Source: Neobacillus niacini (lineage in GTDB: Bacteria; Bacillota; Bacilli; Bacillales; Cytobacillaceae). From it: DNA of 64,000 nt. Below are positions 53,062 through 61,753 of the stretch, in pieces. Under the pieces are notes generated by a model that ran no database searches, was not told the origin of the DNA, and saw only the letters and a list, made by a program, of their open reading frames with translations. Every line of letters begins with the position of its first letter. The first letter of the stretch is position 1. The position numbers and the translations under genes were made by a program. The stretch spans positions 310,001-374,000 of the forward strand of contig NZ_JAMBOX010000001.1 in assembly GCF_023715785.1 (NCBI RefSeq), read 5' to 3'.

Positions 53062-54714
53062 TTAACACCCTTTCACCCGGTCCTCGAAAGCTAGATAATC
53101 CGCTATTGCCTGCCGCTGAACCGGTTGTAAGAACCGTGGTAGGGGACGCCGCAGTTCGGTAGCAACCGCGTCCTTCAGTTGCTGATACAGGTCGGCAAAC
53201 AACTCCGGTTCCGGCATGGGGCCACCTGGAGCATTGTTAGTCACTTCATCTGTTCCATACTTTGCATAGTCATACAGTTCATACTCCTGCCCATCCGTGG
53301 TGATCTGAATCGTGCCGGGCGTCCAGCGGCTGTATACACCTAGCTTGGCATATTTAGTGCGATACCCTATTACGTGGGTCGGAATTGGGCGCCGCGGCAA
53401 TGGCTCTGGTAGCTGTACTTGGCTGATTAGTGTATCGCAATACGGAATGCCAAGTTTCGGTCCTTCTTCGGGAATGTCCTCATCGCTGGTGTGAAGGATA
53501 TAATTTCTTCCCTTTGCACAGCGACTCCCAAGCATCGAGGCTAGGTCGGCACGCCCTGACCATTGGGCGTACTGGGGTTGGTCACGCCACTTGTTGTTGC
53601 CAGAAGCAAAGGTAAGCAACAGCGGTAGAATGTCAACATGGGAAGTAAGCCCGTCCCGGGTTGTGCCAGCTTGATCCGGTGGCATAAACATTCCGGTAGG
53701 ATCCTTTACATAGAGGGGGATATGGGTGCTACTCTCATACACCGCAAACGCCTTGCCACGTAGACCGTTTGCGCCTCCATACTCGCCGTGATCCGATGTG
53801 AAAACCACGATGGTATTGTCAGCGTACTTACTTTTCTTTAATGCCCTCAGCACTCGCTTAATCTGCCTATCGACATACTGCGTGGCGAGATAGTAGAGAT
53901 CGAGCAACTGAAACCACAGCTCTTCAAAGTCGTGCCCATGATATGGCATCTCACCAAAGACCTTGTCGCAAATAAGGGCCCATGCTGCCTGCGCCGTCGG
54001 TTTATTTTGCAGGAAAAGTGCTTCTGGCCACCTCTCGAAATTAGCCGGCAGTGCCTCGTGAAACTCTTTAATAGGTGGTGGGCATTTCTCTCCTGGTACA
54101 TCCTTTGTCCACTCTGGAAACCACTGGACGTCATGCGGGTTGACCAAACTAACTGTTGTACACCATGGATTTGCATGGTCATAACCTTTTAGCCAATGGA
54201 TAAACAGGTCAGCAATTTCCGGATCCTTTTCCAAACCTTCGCCTGGGCCACCGTTAGGGGAAGGACACGGAAGGGCATCCCTTTGGAACCCATATCGATC
54301 TAGGGGGCAGGTATTGGACAGATGCCATTTGCCCCACCAGAATGTGCGGTAGCCATAATCGCACTGCAGAACGGAACCCCAGGTAGGGAAATCCGGGTTA
54401 AGGTCTGGTGTAGGGGGCATATCTGATACAAACCCATCGGTATTGGTCAGAAACATGCCGTTCTGGTGAGTATAAAGCCCAGTTAATAGTGCCGAGCGCG
54501 AGGGGGAACAGGCGGTTGCCGCAGCGTAGTGCGCATCGAAACTGACTGATTCAAGGCGTAGCTTTGCCAAGTTCGGTGCCGCCCGATCCAGAAGTTCCTG
54601 ATTGAAGCTGCCCTGGGGAAATCGAAGTTGGTCAACCAAAATGACAAGAATATTTGGCCGTGCCCGACGTTCGTTTTCTTCGGAGCAATTATGATGGTTG
54701 CCGTGGCGGTTCAT
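53062..54714 (-). CDS. Sulfatase (Cys-type, formylglycine-dependent)
   Basis: About 550 residues. NILVILVDQ gives the first metal Asp, CSPSRSALLTG (C69) is the Cys-type sulfatase signature in which Cys becomes formylglycine, GKWHLS follows, and VFTSDHGEYGG holds the later metal ligands. Start at ATG 54714 after GGGGGGAGG; upstream in-frame residues resemble a membrane helix but lie before the site, so the enzyme is probably cytoplasmic. The gene is visibly richer in G and C than its AT-rich island neighbours, suggesting transfer from another lineage. No maturase gene is nearby. Substrate unknown. Confidence 0.85.
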   Translation of the reverse strand: MNRHGNHHNCSEENERRARPNILVILVDQLRFPQGSFNQELLDRAAPNLAKLRLESVSFDAHYAAATACSPSRSALLTGLYTHQNGMFLTNTDGFVSDMPPTPDLNPDFPTWGSVLQCDYGYRTFWWGKWHLSNTCPLDRYGFQRDALPCPSPNGGPGEGLEKDPEIADLFIHWLKGYDHANPWCTTVSLVNPHDVQWFPEWTKDVPGEKCPPPIKEFHEALPANFERWPEALFLQNKPTAQAAWALICDKVFGEMPYHGHDFEELWFQLLDLYYLATQYVDRQIKRVLRALKKSKYADNTIVVFTSDHGEYGGANGLRGKAFAVYESSTHIPLYVKDPTGMFMPPDQAGTTRDGLTSHVDILPLLLTFASGNNKWRDQPQYAQWSGRADLASMLGSRCAKGRNYILHTSDEDIPEEGPKLGIPYCDTLISQVQLPEPLPRRPIPTHVIGYRTKYAKLGVYSRWTPGTIQITTDGQEYELYDYAKYGTDEVTNNAPGGPMPEPELFADLYQQLKDAVATELRRPLPRFLQPVQRQAIADYLAFEDRVKGC

Positions 54715-55054
54715 GATCCTCCCCCCTATCAGGAAAAGTACTATAGTTGCAATTGAAATTACACGAAAACATATACATAGAATCGCTTGGTTCATACATC
54801 CATTTCTGTCTCAAAAAAAACCTTCTTTCTTTGTAATAAATTAGGACTATCCTTTTCCCCACCCTTCGGGTTCGTGGCAGACCATATCCAAGGCAATATC
54901 GATTTTATTTACTTCCTTGCTGGTCATAATTTGTCCTTCTTATTTTCGGATTTGAATTTAATATATGTTTAAAGGAAAGTTGTCGCTTGTACATTTGTCC
55001 GCTTGTGAAAATTATTTATCGGTTATCCAAAAGGTCATGACATTTCCACAAACA

Positions 55055-55085
55055 GGCGCTTTTCTTGAATAAGAAGGCGTCTTTT
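55055..55085. repeat. Island repeat hairpin
   Basis: GGCGCTTTTCTTGAATAAGA continuing to AGGCGTC then TTTTT; same family as 49964. It shows the repeats also lie beyond the sulfatase gene. Confidence 0.6.
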
Positions 55086-55181
55086 TATATACCCCTACAC
55101 GTGAGTGATTATATTTTGTTAAGAAAAAAATTGTGAGTTTTTTCACTTAACTAAAGGGGGCATTAGTTAAATAAGATAATA

Positions 55182-55219
55182 AAAAAGGCTTGGAGTTGAA
55201 AACAACTCTAAGCCTTTTT
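55182..55219 (+). terminator. Strong hairpin, probably bidirectional
   Basis: AAAAAGGCTT-G-GAGTTG (55182-55197) pairs with CAACTC-T-AAGCCTTTTT (55203-55219) around a short A-rich loop. Confidence 0.8.
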
Positions 55220-55270
55220 GCCTGTGAAATATACTGTGATTTGTGTTGTGAAATTCTGTGGGATTAGGAC

Positions 55271-55326
55271 TGTGATTTAACGTTTTGCACCTCACAAGTA
55301 AACCCGTCAATAATTACTATGGCGGG
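55271..55326 (-). repeat. Right inverted repeat of the accessory island
   Basis: Reverse complement shares CCCGCC, TAATTA, GACGGGTTTACTT, GAGGTGCAAA and CACA blocks with 46120-46176. Confidence 0.65.
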
Positions 55327-55384
55327 AGTTTTCTCCATATTTTTAAGAAAAGCACCTCAAAAAGGTCCCAGACTTTATTATCAG

Positions 55385-55755
55385 CTAAGACACCAACCTT
55401 TTTAATTCTTCAAGATCAATTTCCTCACTATAATCGACGCCTTCGACTTCAAACCCATTAAGCTGGAGGAATTCCTTTTGGAAGACATCCAAAGCGGTTA
55501 ATTCGCGGATATTTTCCTCATTGATCCTACTTATGAGCGCGGTCACTTCCCGTTGAACAGCCTCGCGCATTTCCCAGTAGTCAGGGCGCAGTCTCCCTTG
55601 CCCATCTAATTCCCTGCCAGTACCGTACAACATCTCGGACCTTCGAATCGGCCCTGCGCTCTGACATAATCTATTTGTTGTTTAATCATCTCCCGGCAGC
55701 CGTATGGGTGGGCGGCGCGAGAGACGTTTCCTTTTAATTTTGCTTCAATAATCAT
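55385..55755 (-). pseudogene. fabV: Trans-2-enoyl-CoA/ACP reductase FabV with large internal deletion
   Basis: After a strong AGGAGG site the gene begins MIIEAKLKGNVSRAAHPYGC and continues REMIKQQIDYVRAQGRFEGP, the FabV N-terminus. It then jumps, in another frame, to LYGTGRELDGQGRLRPDYWE and ends with QLNGFEVEGVDYSEEIDLEE, the FabV C-terminus. Only about 40 N-terminal and 80 C-terminal residues of the roughly 400 remain; NAD-binding and catalytic regions are gone. It would have followed the MaoC hydratase in the operon as the enoyl-CoA reductase step. Confidence 0.85.
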
Positions 55756-55766
55756 TATGAATCCTC

Positions 55767-56177
55767 CTAGTCATGTTTCGGCGGGTTGACCTTTGCTTTT
55801 CCTTCTGTGACAATGACCCCGTCTTGGTTATAGCAGATGGTGTTTAAAACAAGTATGACGAACTTTCCTTTATCGATCATATCCGCCACTTCCACCTCCG
55901 CCGTGATCGTATCCCCGATTCGCACCGGTTTGACAAAGGTAAGCTCCTGCTGCAGGTAAATCGTGCCCGGCCCAGGCAGCTTCATCCCTAACACAGCCGA
56001 TATAAAGCCGCCGCTTAACATGCCATGGGCAATCCTTGTTTCAAAAGGCGTGCCTTTCGCAAATTCCTCGTTGGTATGTGCCGGATTTAAGTCGCCGGTT
56101 ATGCCGGCAAAAAGATACACGTCTGTTTCGGTTACGGTTTTTGACATTGATGCTTTGTCACCGATTGCAATGATCAT
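55767..56177 (-). CDS. MaoC-family (R)-enoyl-CoA hydratase
   Basis: 136 residues, single hot-dog fold. The hydratase motif GDLNPAHTNEEFA (catalytic Asp and His) and HGMLSGGF are intact, as in PhaJ. It adds water to trans-2-enoyl-CoA to give (R)-3-hydroxyacyl-CoA or the reverse. AGGATG-type site precedes ATG 56177. Part of the acyl-CoA gene run, 11 bp before the broken fabV. Confidence 0.9.
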   Translation of the reverse strand: MIIAIGDKASMSKTVTETDVYLFAGITGDLNPAHTNEEFAKGTPFETRIAHGMLSGGFISAVLGMKLPGPGTIYLQQELTFVKPVRIGDTITAEVEVADMIDKGKFVILVLNTICYNQDGVIVTEGKAKVNPPKHD

Positions 56178-56309
56178 TATAACATCCTCCTCTTCATCTT
56201 GCTCAACATTTCACAAGTGTATTTTTTAAATAAGAGAAGTCCAAGAAGCCGCACCATCTAGCGGCGCTTTTCATTTGACCTCTCTTATCGACAAATTTAG
56301 GTATGTTCC

Positions 56310-56328
56310 GGCGGTGACAGGCACCGCC
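56310..56328. repeat. Hairpin GGCGGTG/CACCGCC
   Basis: Seven-bp stem with loop ACAGG between the CoA-transferase and MaoC genes. The GGTGACAGGCACC core is a common intergenic Bacillus sequence (from memory). No T-run on the minus strand after it, so a processing or weak pause site is possible. Confidence 0.45.
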
Positions 56329-56338
56329 AAAAACATCC

Positions 56339-57679
56339 CTACCAAATCCCAAGCTCTTTCGCTTCTGCCCGTAACGATTCTCTAAAATCAGGGTGGGCAA
56401 TGCCAATCAGCAGTTCGACGCGTTCGCGAATCGAGGTTCCTTTTAGATGCGCGACACCGTATTCCGTCACGACATAATCGACGTCGTTGCGGGATAGCGA
56501 TACGGTTGCCCCGTGGGCGAGTCTCGGCACGATTTTCGAAATCGTTTTACGTTCGCTGGTACCCGGCACCCTTACATTCGCGGTCGAATACAGCGCGATA
56601 AACGATTTTCCGTCCTTCGATAATTGCGCGCCAATCGCAGTATCCGCCTGGCCACCAGTGCCGCTAAATTGGCGGTGGCCTAGCGATTCGGAGCAGCACT
56701 GGCCGGTTAAATCGATTTCCAACGTCGTGTTAATCGAAACCATTTTGTGGTTCTGGCCGATGACATACGGGTCGTTAACATAGCTTCCATTTAAAATCAT
56801 CACGCCAGGATTATCATTAATAAAATCATACAGCTTTTGCGTACCAAGGGCGAAAGTGGCGACCATCTTGCCCGGCCAAAGCGTCTTGCATTTTCCGGTA
56901 ATAACGCCGGCTTCAAACAGGTCGACCATGCCGTCGGTAAACATCTCGGTATGAATGCCGAGGTCTTTTTTATTAAAAAGCTCCGCGGAAACAGCGTTCG
57001 GAATCCCACCTATTCCCAGCTGGATCGTTGAGCCGTCATCAATTAATTCGGCGATTTGCTTCCCGATGACCCGGTCCTTTTCGGTCGGTTCCGGCGACGG
57101 GAAGAGCGGCACGTCATAGTCGGCTTCGATGATGTAATCAATTTCGGAAATATGAACAATCGTATCGCCAAACGTTCTTGGCATATTTGGGTTTACTTCC
57201 AGGATGACAATGTCGGCAGCCTGGACCATTTCCTTCTCATAGGTAGCGCTTAAAGACAAGGACAGATAGCCATGTTCGTCCATAAGCGAGGCCGTCCCGG
57301 CAAAAATATTCGGATGGCGGTGCCCATTTCGCTTATTGCCCGCAAAATGAAGATGATTCGGGATAAACGAAACTGTCCCTTGCCCATGCATTTTCCGCAT
57401 CGCCGGTGTATAAAACCAGCCCTCATTGACAAAATGGTCTTTATACGTCGGATCAGAGAAATACGGATATTCGAGAATCGGCAAACAGGTCGAAACCCGA
57501 ATATCCGTCGCCCGCTCAGAAACCGTATGGAGCTTGGATAATAGACTTCTTGGCTCCGCCGCAGCCAACGCCGAAACGATATGATCGCCCGTCTTGATCA
57601 ACGTCAACGCTTCATCGACTGAAATCTGCTTAGCATCATAAATGTCCTGATATTTATTTTCTCTAGTTAACGTTAACAT
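56339..57679 (-). CDS. Acetyl-CoA hydrolase/transferase-family CoA-transferase
   Basis: 446 residues of the class I AcH_trans family (4-hydroxybutyrate/butyrate CoA-transferase type). IQLGIGGIPNAVSAEL and the catalytic Glu in HTEMFTDGMVDL are present, with the C-terminal QFSGTGGQADTAIGAQ and VVTEYGVAHLKG motifs. It moves CoA from acetyl-CoA or another donor to a carboxylic acid. The start overlaps the KAS III-like gene by 17 bases, so the two are coupled. Confidence 0.9.
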   Translation of the reverse strand: MLTLTRENKYQDIYDAKQISVDEALTLIKTGDHIVSALAAAEPRSLLSKLHTVSERATDIRVSTCLPILEYPYFSDPTYKDHFVNEGWFYTPAMRKMHGQGTVSFIPNHLHFAGNKRNGHRHPNIFAGTASLMDEHGYLSLSLSATYEKEMVQAADIVILEVNPNMPRTFGDTIVHISEIDYIIEADYDVPLFPSPEPTEKDRVIGKQIAELIDDGSTIQLGIGGIPNAVSAELFNKKDLGIHTEMFTDGMVDLFEAGVITGKCKTLWPGKMVATFALGTQKLYDFINDNPGVMILNGSYVNDPYVIGQNHKMVSINTTLEIDLTGQCCSESLGHRQFSGTGGQADTAIGAQLSKDGKSFIALYSTANVRVPGTSERKTISKIVPRLAHGATVSLSRNDVDYVVTEYGVAHLKGTSIRERVELLIGIAHPDFRESLRAEAKELGIW

Positions 57680-58703
57680 CGTCTATCGGCCCCCATTTGA
57701 TGACATTCGCGGCCCAGGCGTAGCCAATCCCCGCGGAAATCATGGAAATCACCGTTCCGTCCTGCACCTTGCCTTGCTCTAGCGCCAAATGCAAGGAGAG
57801 GATTTGGTCCACCTGGCCCAAATGTCCATAATCGCTTAAATAAATCGACTGGTCCTCGGTCAGCCCCAGCAAATCCAACAGATATTTATGCATCGAGTAT
57901 TTAAAATGAAGCACGGCAAGGTACCCCAGTTCTTCTTTGCCAACCCCGGATTTTTCAAACGCGCGGTCGATGCAGTGAATCCAGTTTGGCATAGACACAT
58001 CATTTAAGCGGTCCTTCATATGCTTTTCGTCAAATAATCGTAGTGACTTATAGGCTTCGTGAAGGTTTTCTGCTGTAATCGGCTTTTCGGTGCCGCCGAA
58101 TTCCACCCCGGCATCGCGTGCCATCGTTCCGTCCGTCACGATATGAGAGCCCAACAATATATTCCGTCCCAAGTTCCTTTTTAAAATAATTGCCCCGGCG
58201 CCGGCGGAAAGATTGTACATCATTGACATCGCCCGGTCGGTGTAATCGACAAAATCCCCATTCCGATAACCGCCGACAATCATTACCGTATCCAATTCTT
58301 CATCGGCGATCATCATATCCTTGGCAATCTTCATTGCGGAAACTGCGGTACAGCATCGCTGCTGCATATCAATGCCCCACGCATTGACAGCGCCGATTTT
58401 TTCCTGAATATAGATGGCCGTGGTGGTGAGCGGATACTCCTTCCACTCCTCGCCAATCGAGATGACCAGGTCAATTTCCTTTGGGTCAATGCCTGTATTC
58501 TCAATCGCGGCAAGTCCCGCCTTGACCCCCATTTCCTGTGTCCCGTCACCTTCGCCCGGGACCCGCTTTTCCTTGATTCCCAGTTTGTTCATAATCGCCT
58601 CTTCCGTCCAGACACCCTTTGTGGCTTCTGAAATCTCTTTCGCCGTCATTCTTGGGGACGGTAGATAAATGCCTGTGCCTAAAATGCCAACATGAACAGT
58701 CAT
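57663..58703 (-). CDS. 3-oxoacyl-ACP synthase III-like thiolase-fold enzyme
   Basis: 346 residues, FabH-like fold. The nucleophile Cys is in QQRCCTAVSA (near 115), the first active-site His in VLHFKYSMHK, but the position of the FabH Asn reads His (SDYGHLGQVD instead of YGNTS). GIGYAWAANVIKWG is the C-terminal FabH motif. Such changed triads occur in enzymes that transfer acyl groups to non-malonyl acceptors, so primary fatty-acid initiation is unlikely. Lies between the hydrolase and CoA-transferase genes. Confidence 0.82.
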   Translation of the reverse strand: MTVHVGILGTGIYLPSPRMTAKEISEATKGVWTEEAIMNKLGIKEKRVPGEGDGTQEMGVKAGLAAIENTGIDPKEIDLVISIGEEWKEYPLTTTAIYIQEKIGAVNAWGIDMQQRCCTAVSAMKIAKDMMIADEELDTVMIVGGYRNGDFVDYTDRAMSMMYNLSAGAGAIILKRNLGRNILLGSHIVTDGTMARDAGVEFGGTEKPITAENLHEAYKSLRLFDEKHMKDRLNDVSMPNWIHCIDRAFEKSGVGKEELGYLAVLHFKYSMHKYLLDLLGLTEDQSIYLSDYGHLGQVDQILSLHLALEQGKVQDGTVISMISAGIGYAWAANVIKWGPIDDVNVN

Positions 58704-58716
58704 GCCATTTCCCTCC

Positions 58717-59514
58717 TTAAACTGTCAAAAAATTGATAATCAAACGGTTCGTCACATCCGGTTTTTCCATCAAAAATAAATGGCCTGTTCCCTCAATGAT
58801 AATTTCTTTCGAATTTGGGATTTTTTCATGCAGCAGCCTGGCATTCCCACAAGGAACAACCCGGTCGCCGCGCCCGGCAAGAATCAGGGTTTTCGCCCAG
58901 ATAGTATGCACCCTCGTTTCGCTATTGAACGACGCCCCTGCATATAATTGGCGCTGATACGCATGCTTCGGCTGGGGATTCTTCAGCTGCTGTTCAATAA
59001 TGAAATCAATAATATCCTGATTTTCAGGCAAGGTTTCCAGATTTAACGCCGTGGAAACGGCATATTTTGCTTTTTCAATCGAGCCGTCTTTACTGCCGCC
59101 CTGCATCATGATATCAAGCGTCTCCTGCGGAATCGGGATGCTGTTAGGCCCGCCAAACGACGTACTGCAAAGGATGAGCTGATCGACCATCTCCGGAAAT
59201 CGAATCGCAAATTCTTGGGAAATAAAGCCACCCATGGAAACGCCTAAAATATGCGCCTTCTCGATATGCAGCGCCCGCAATACCTCGGCTGTATCCTCGG
59301 CAAACAATTGGATCGAATACTCCATCTCCGGCTTGTCCGTGTACCCGACACCGCGGTTGTCAAAGACGACAACGGTAAAATGCTTGGCGAGCTCCTCCAC
59401 CTGCCGATGCCACATCCAGCTCGCGTAGCCCAGGCCTTCAAGCAACACAAGCGTCGGCCCGCTTCCATGAATCTCGTAATAAAACTCTATTCCATTTGCC
59501 GCTATTTTAGGCAT
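58717..59514 (-). CDS. Alpha/beta hydrolase
   Basis: About 265 residues. Oxyanion region LLEGLGYASWMW, DNRGVGYTDKP, nucleophile elbow GVSMGG, acid Asp in LAGRGDRVVP and catalytic His in GTGHLFLMEKP. Resembles 3-oxoadipate enol-lactonase/esterase-type hydrolases. Start ATG 59514 follows AAGGAGA by nine bases. Thirteen bp before the KAS III-like gene; likely hydrolyses an ester, lactone or thioester intermediate of the same pathway. Confidence 0.85.
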   Translation of the reverse strand: MPKIAANGIEFYYEIHGSGPTLVLLEGLGYASWMWHRQVEELAKHFTVVVFDNRGVGYTDKPEMEYSIQLFAEDTAEVLRALHIEKAHILGVSMGGFISQEFAIRFPEMVDQLILCSTSFGGPNSIPIPQETLDIMMQGGSKDGSIEKAKYAVSTALNLETLPENQDIIDFIIEQQLKNPQPKHAYQRQLYAGASFNSETRVHTIWAKTLILAGRGDRVVPCGNARLLHEKIPNSKEIIIEGTGHLFLMEKPDVTNRLIINFLTV

Positions 59515-59631
59515 AAGCGCATGTCTCCTTCGACCGATTCCCTTAGGCAAGTTTACGGGAGATCAGTGTTGTTTACTGTCGAAAAATCGGACAGTGTCCT
59601 AATATCCTACATTTTGGTCCTCTATTTGAAT

Positions 59632-59675
59632 AAGGCCCTCTAAAGGCCTGGAAAATCAGCCTTTAGAAGCCCTTA
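59632..59675 (-). terminator. Hairpin between livK-like and hydrolase genes
   Basis: CTAAAGGC (59640-59647) pairs with GCCTTTAG (59659-59666), extended by imperfect AAGGGC/GCCCTT outer pairs. It would end or attenuate transcription after the binding-protein gene. Confidence 0.65.
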
Positions 59676-59687
59676 TACAATTCAGAA

Positions 59688-60935
59688 TCATTTAAATTCT
59701 GTATAATCCGTTTTTAATTCAAAAATAAAGGCGCCTTTGTCGTTCTTTGTTACTTTGCTTAATGCCATTTTCGTTACGCCTTCACGTTTGCCTTTGACAT
59801 AGCTGATTTCAGGGGCCAAGCCATCAGTAAACGTCAACCCATTCATCGCTTTAATATAACCTTCCCAAGATAGGTTGTCGCCGGCTTCCTTTAAGCCTGC
59901 CACAAATGTTTCAGCCGCTACCCAGCCAGCCATTGTATAAGCGTTGATGACCTTTTGGTTCGGGAAGTATTTAGCCATCGCATCCATTAATGGTTTTAGC
60001 TTTTCAGGTTTTGCATCGACCCAGCCCATAACATGGAGGTTCTCAATCACGTTTGGAGCCCCTGGTGCCGCTAAAGCCAAGAAGGAAGCATCTGCATTGG
60101 AATAAGTGGTAATCATCGGAACATTGAAGTTTACTTTTTCAAATTCTTTTAAAATGCCTGTTGTCGCACCAGCCAAGCTGTAAACGATCACAACATCCGG
60201 GTTCAAGCTTTTTGCTTTTTGCACGGGTACTGTAAAGTCTGTGTCTGCAGCACCAACGGCCAATTTGCCTTCTTCCTTAAGCAAGCCTGATTTACCAAGC
60301 TCTTTTAAGCCTTCTGCAAAACCTTCAACGCCATCGCGGCCAACGTCGTCATTTTGATAGATGACCACGACGTTTTTCGCCTTAAATTCTTCAACAGCAT
60401 ATTTCGCCATTAATTTTCCTTCATAGTAATAGTTCGGCTGAACGGGGAAGAAGTTTTCGCCGGATTTGGTTAGCTGCTTCGCACCAGAGCCAAAGTAAAC
60501 GGCTGGAATTCCTTCATCCTTGACGATGCTTTCTGTCGCCATGACGCCTGGTGTTCCTAATTGGCCGACAACCGCAAACACTTTGTCATCATAAACGAGC
60601 GATTCCATTGCTTGAACGGCTTTGTCCGGCTTAAATTCATCATCTTTTTTCACCAGTTCAATTTTACGGCCATTAACGCCGCCATCGTCATTGACTTTAT
60701 TTAAATATGCTTCCATGCCTTCAAAGTACGGAGTGCCGATAAACGCTAATGCGCCAGATTGCACGCCGATGGTTCCAATTTTGACCGAATCTTTTGTAAC
60801 CCCTTGGGCCAATTCCACTTTTTCTTTTTCCTTCGCCTTGCCGCTAGTGCTCTTTTCACCTGAACAGGCTGTCATAGAAAAGAGAAGGACGAAAATAAAT
60901 GCTAGTGATAAACCTTTTTTCGAATAATTCCTCAT
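59688..60935 (-). CDS. Branched-chain-type ABC transporter binding lipoprotein (LivK-like)
   Basis: About 415 residues of the peripla_BP_6 family. Lipobox FSMTACSG (Cys near 25), then DSVKIGTIGVQSGALAFIGTPYFEGMEAYLNKVN, the typical start. AVEEFKAKNVVVIYQND is the hinge region. Members bind branched-chain amino acids, amides, urea or aromatic and short organic acids. Start ATG 60935 after GAGGGAGAG. The enzyme genes downstream argue for an organic acid ligand rather than an amino acid. Confidence 0.9.
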   Translation of the reverse strand: MRNYSKKGLSLAFIFVLLFSMTACSGEKSTSGKAKEKEKVELAQGVTKDSVKIGTIGVQSGALAFIGTPYFEGMEAYLNKVNDDGGVNGRKIELVKKDDEFKPDKAVQAMESLVYDDKVFAVVGQLGTPGVMATESIVKDEGIPAVYFGSGAKQLTKSGENFFPVQPNYYYEGKLMAKYAVEEFKAKNVVVIYQNDDVGRDGVEGFAEGLKELGKSGLLKEEGKLAVGAADTDFTVPVQKAKSLNPDVVIVYSLAGATTGILKEFEKVNFNVPMITTYSNADASFLALAAPGAPNVIENLHVMGWVDAKPEKLKPLMDAMAKYFPNQKVINAYTMAGWVAAETFVAGLKEAGDNLSWEGYIKAMNGLTFTDGLAPEISYVKGKREGVTKMALSKVTKNDKGAFIFELKTDYTEFK

Positions 60936-60977
60936 GACTTTGACTCTCCCTCTACATGTATATTTTTTATAGTGCAT

Positions 60978-60994
60978 CTAAGCGTTTCGCTTAG
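60978..60994. other. Intercistronic hairpin CTAAGCG/CGCTTAG
   Basis: Perfect 7-bp stem with a 3-nt loop, between livF-like and livK-like genes, 43 bp before the binding-protein start. No T-run; an mRNA-stabilising or processing site is plausible. Confidence 0.4.
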
Positions 60995-61051
60995 GGAATG
61001 CCGATTGGTTATACTGCATCGAATCTGCTTGCTTAAGAAATGCCGTTTGGG

Positions 61052-61753
61052 TTAGTGGCCGCCTAAATAGGCTTGCTTAATTTTTGAATCATTTTTGATC
61101 TCGGCTGCCGGCCCATGATGAATCACTTTTCCGGTCTCCAAAATATAGGCATAATGACTGATCGACAGGGCCTGGTTGGCATTTTGCTCCACGAGGAAAA
61201 CGGTCGTTCCCTGCCCATTAATCTCTTTGATGATGGAAAAAATATCTTTCACAATAAGAGGAGCTAACCCCAACGATGGCTCATCCAGCAGCAGCAGCTT
61301 CGGTTTGGCCATTAAGGCACGGCCAATCGCCAGCATTTGCTGCTCTCCGCCCGACAACGTCCCGGCATCCTGCTTTTCCCGTTCTTTTAATCTCGGAAAA
61401 TAGTGAAATACTTTTTCCAACGATTGATTGGCCTCTCTGCTCTGGGTGTAGGCGCCTATTTGCAAATTTTCCTTTACGGTCAGTTCAGGGAATACCTGCC
61501 GGCCCTCCGGTGATTGGATGATCCCCTGCTTGACCACCTTATCCGGTGATTGCCCGGTCAAGTCCTTGCCGTTAAACGCGACATTTCCCTTTTGCGGCTT
61601 GAGCAAGCCGGAAATCACTTTTAAAATGGAAGTCTTTCCCGCCCCATTCGCCCCGAGCAGGGTAACAATATTTCCTTCTTTAATTTCCAACGACACATTC
61701 TTGAGCGCATGAATGTATCCGTAATAGGCATCCACTTTTTCAAGCTTAAGCAT
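61052..61753 (-). CDS. livF: ABC transporter ATPase, LivF-like
   Basis: About 233 residues. GANGAGKTSILK (Walker A), Q-loop QSPEGRQVFPELTV, LSGGEQQMLAIGRALM (signature) and LLLLDEPSLGLAP (Walker B), with LVEQNANQAL as H-loop region: the LivF pattern. ATG 61753 lies nine bases after AGGAGG and overlaps the end of the livG-like gene. Confidence 0.93.
   Translation of the reverse strand: MLKLEKVDAYYGYIHALKNVSLEIKEGNIVTLLGANGAGKTSILKVISGLLKPQKGNVAFNGKDLTGQSPDKVVKQGIIQSPEGRQVFPELTVKENLQIGAYTQSREANQSLEKVFHYFPRLKEREKQDAGTLSGGEQQMLAIGRALMAKPKLLLLDEPSLGLAPLIVKDIFSIIKEINGQGTTVFLVEQNANQALSISHYAYILETGKVIHHGPAAEIKNDSKIKQAYLGGH

Larger units (their letters stand above)
54715..55384. other. Non-coding right edge of the accessory island
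   Basis: 670 bp. It holds an island repeat hairpin (55055-55085), a strong terminator (55182-55219), four TGTGA-type short repeats (55222-55280) and the right inverted repeat (55271-55326). No gene seen. Confidence 0.6.
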
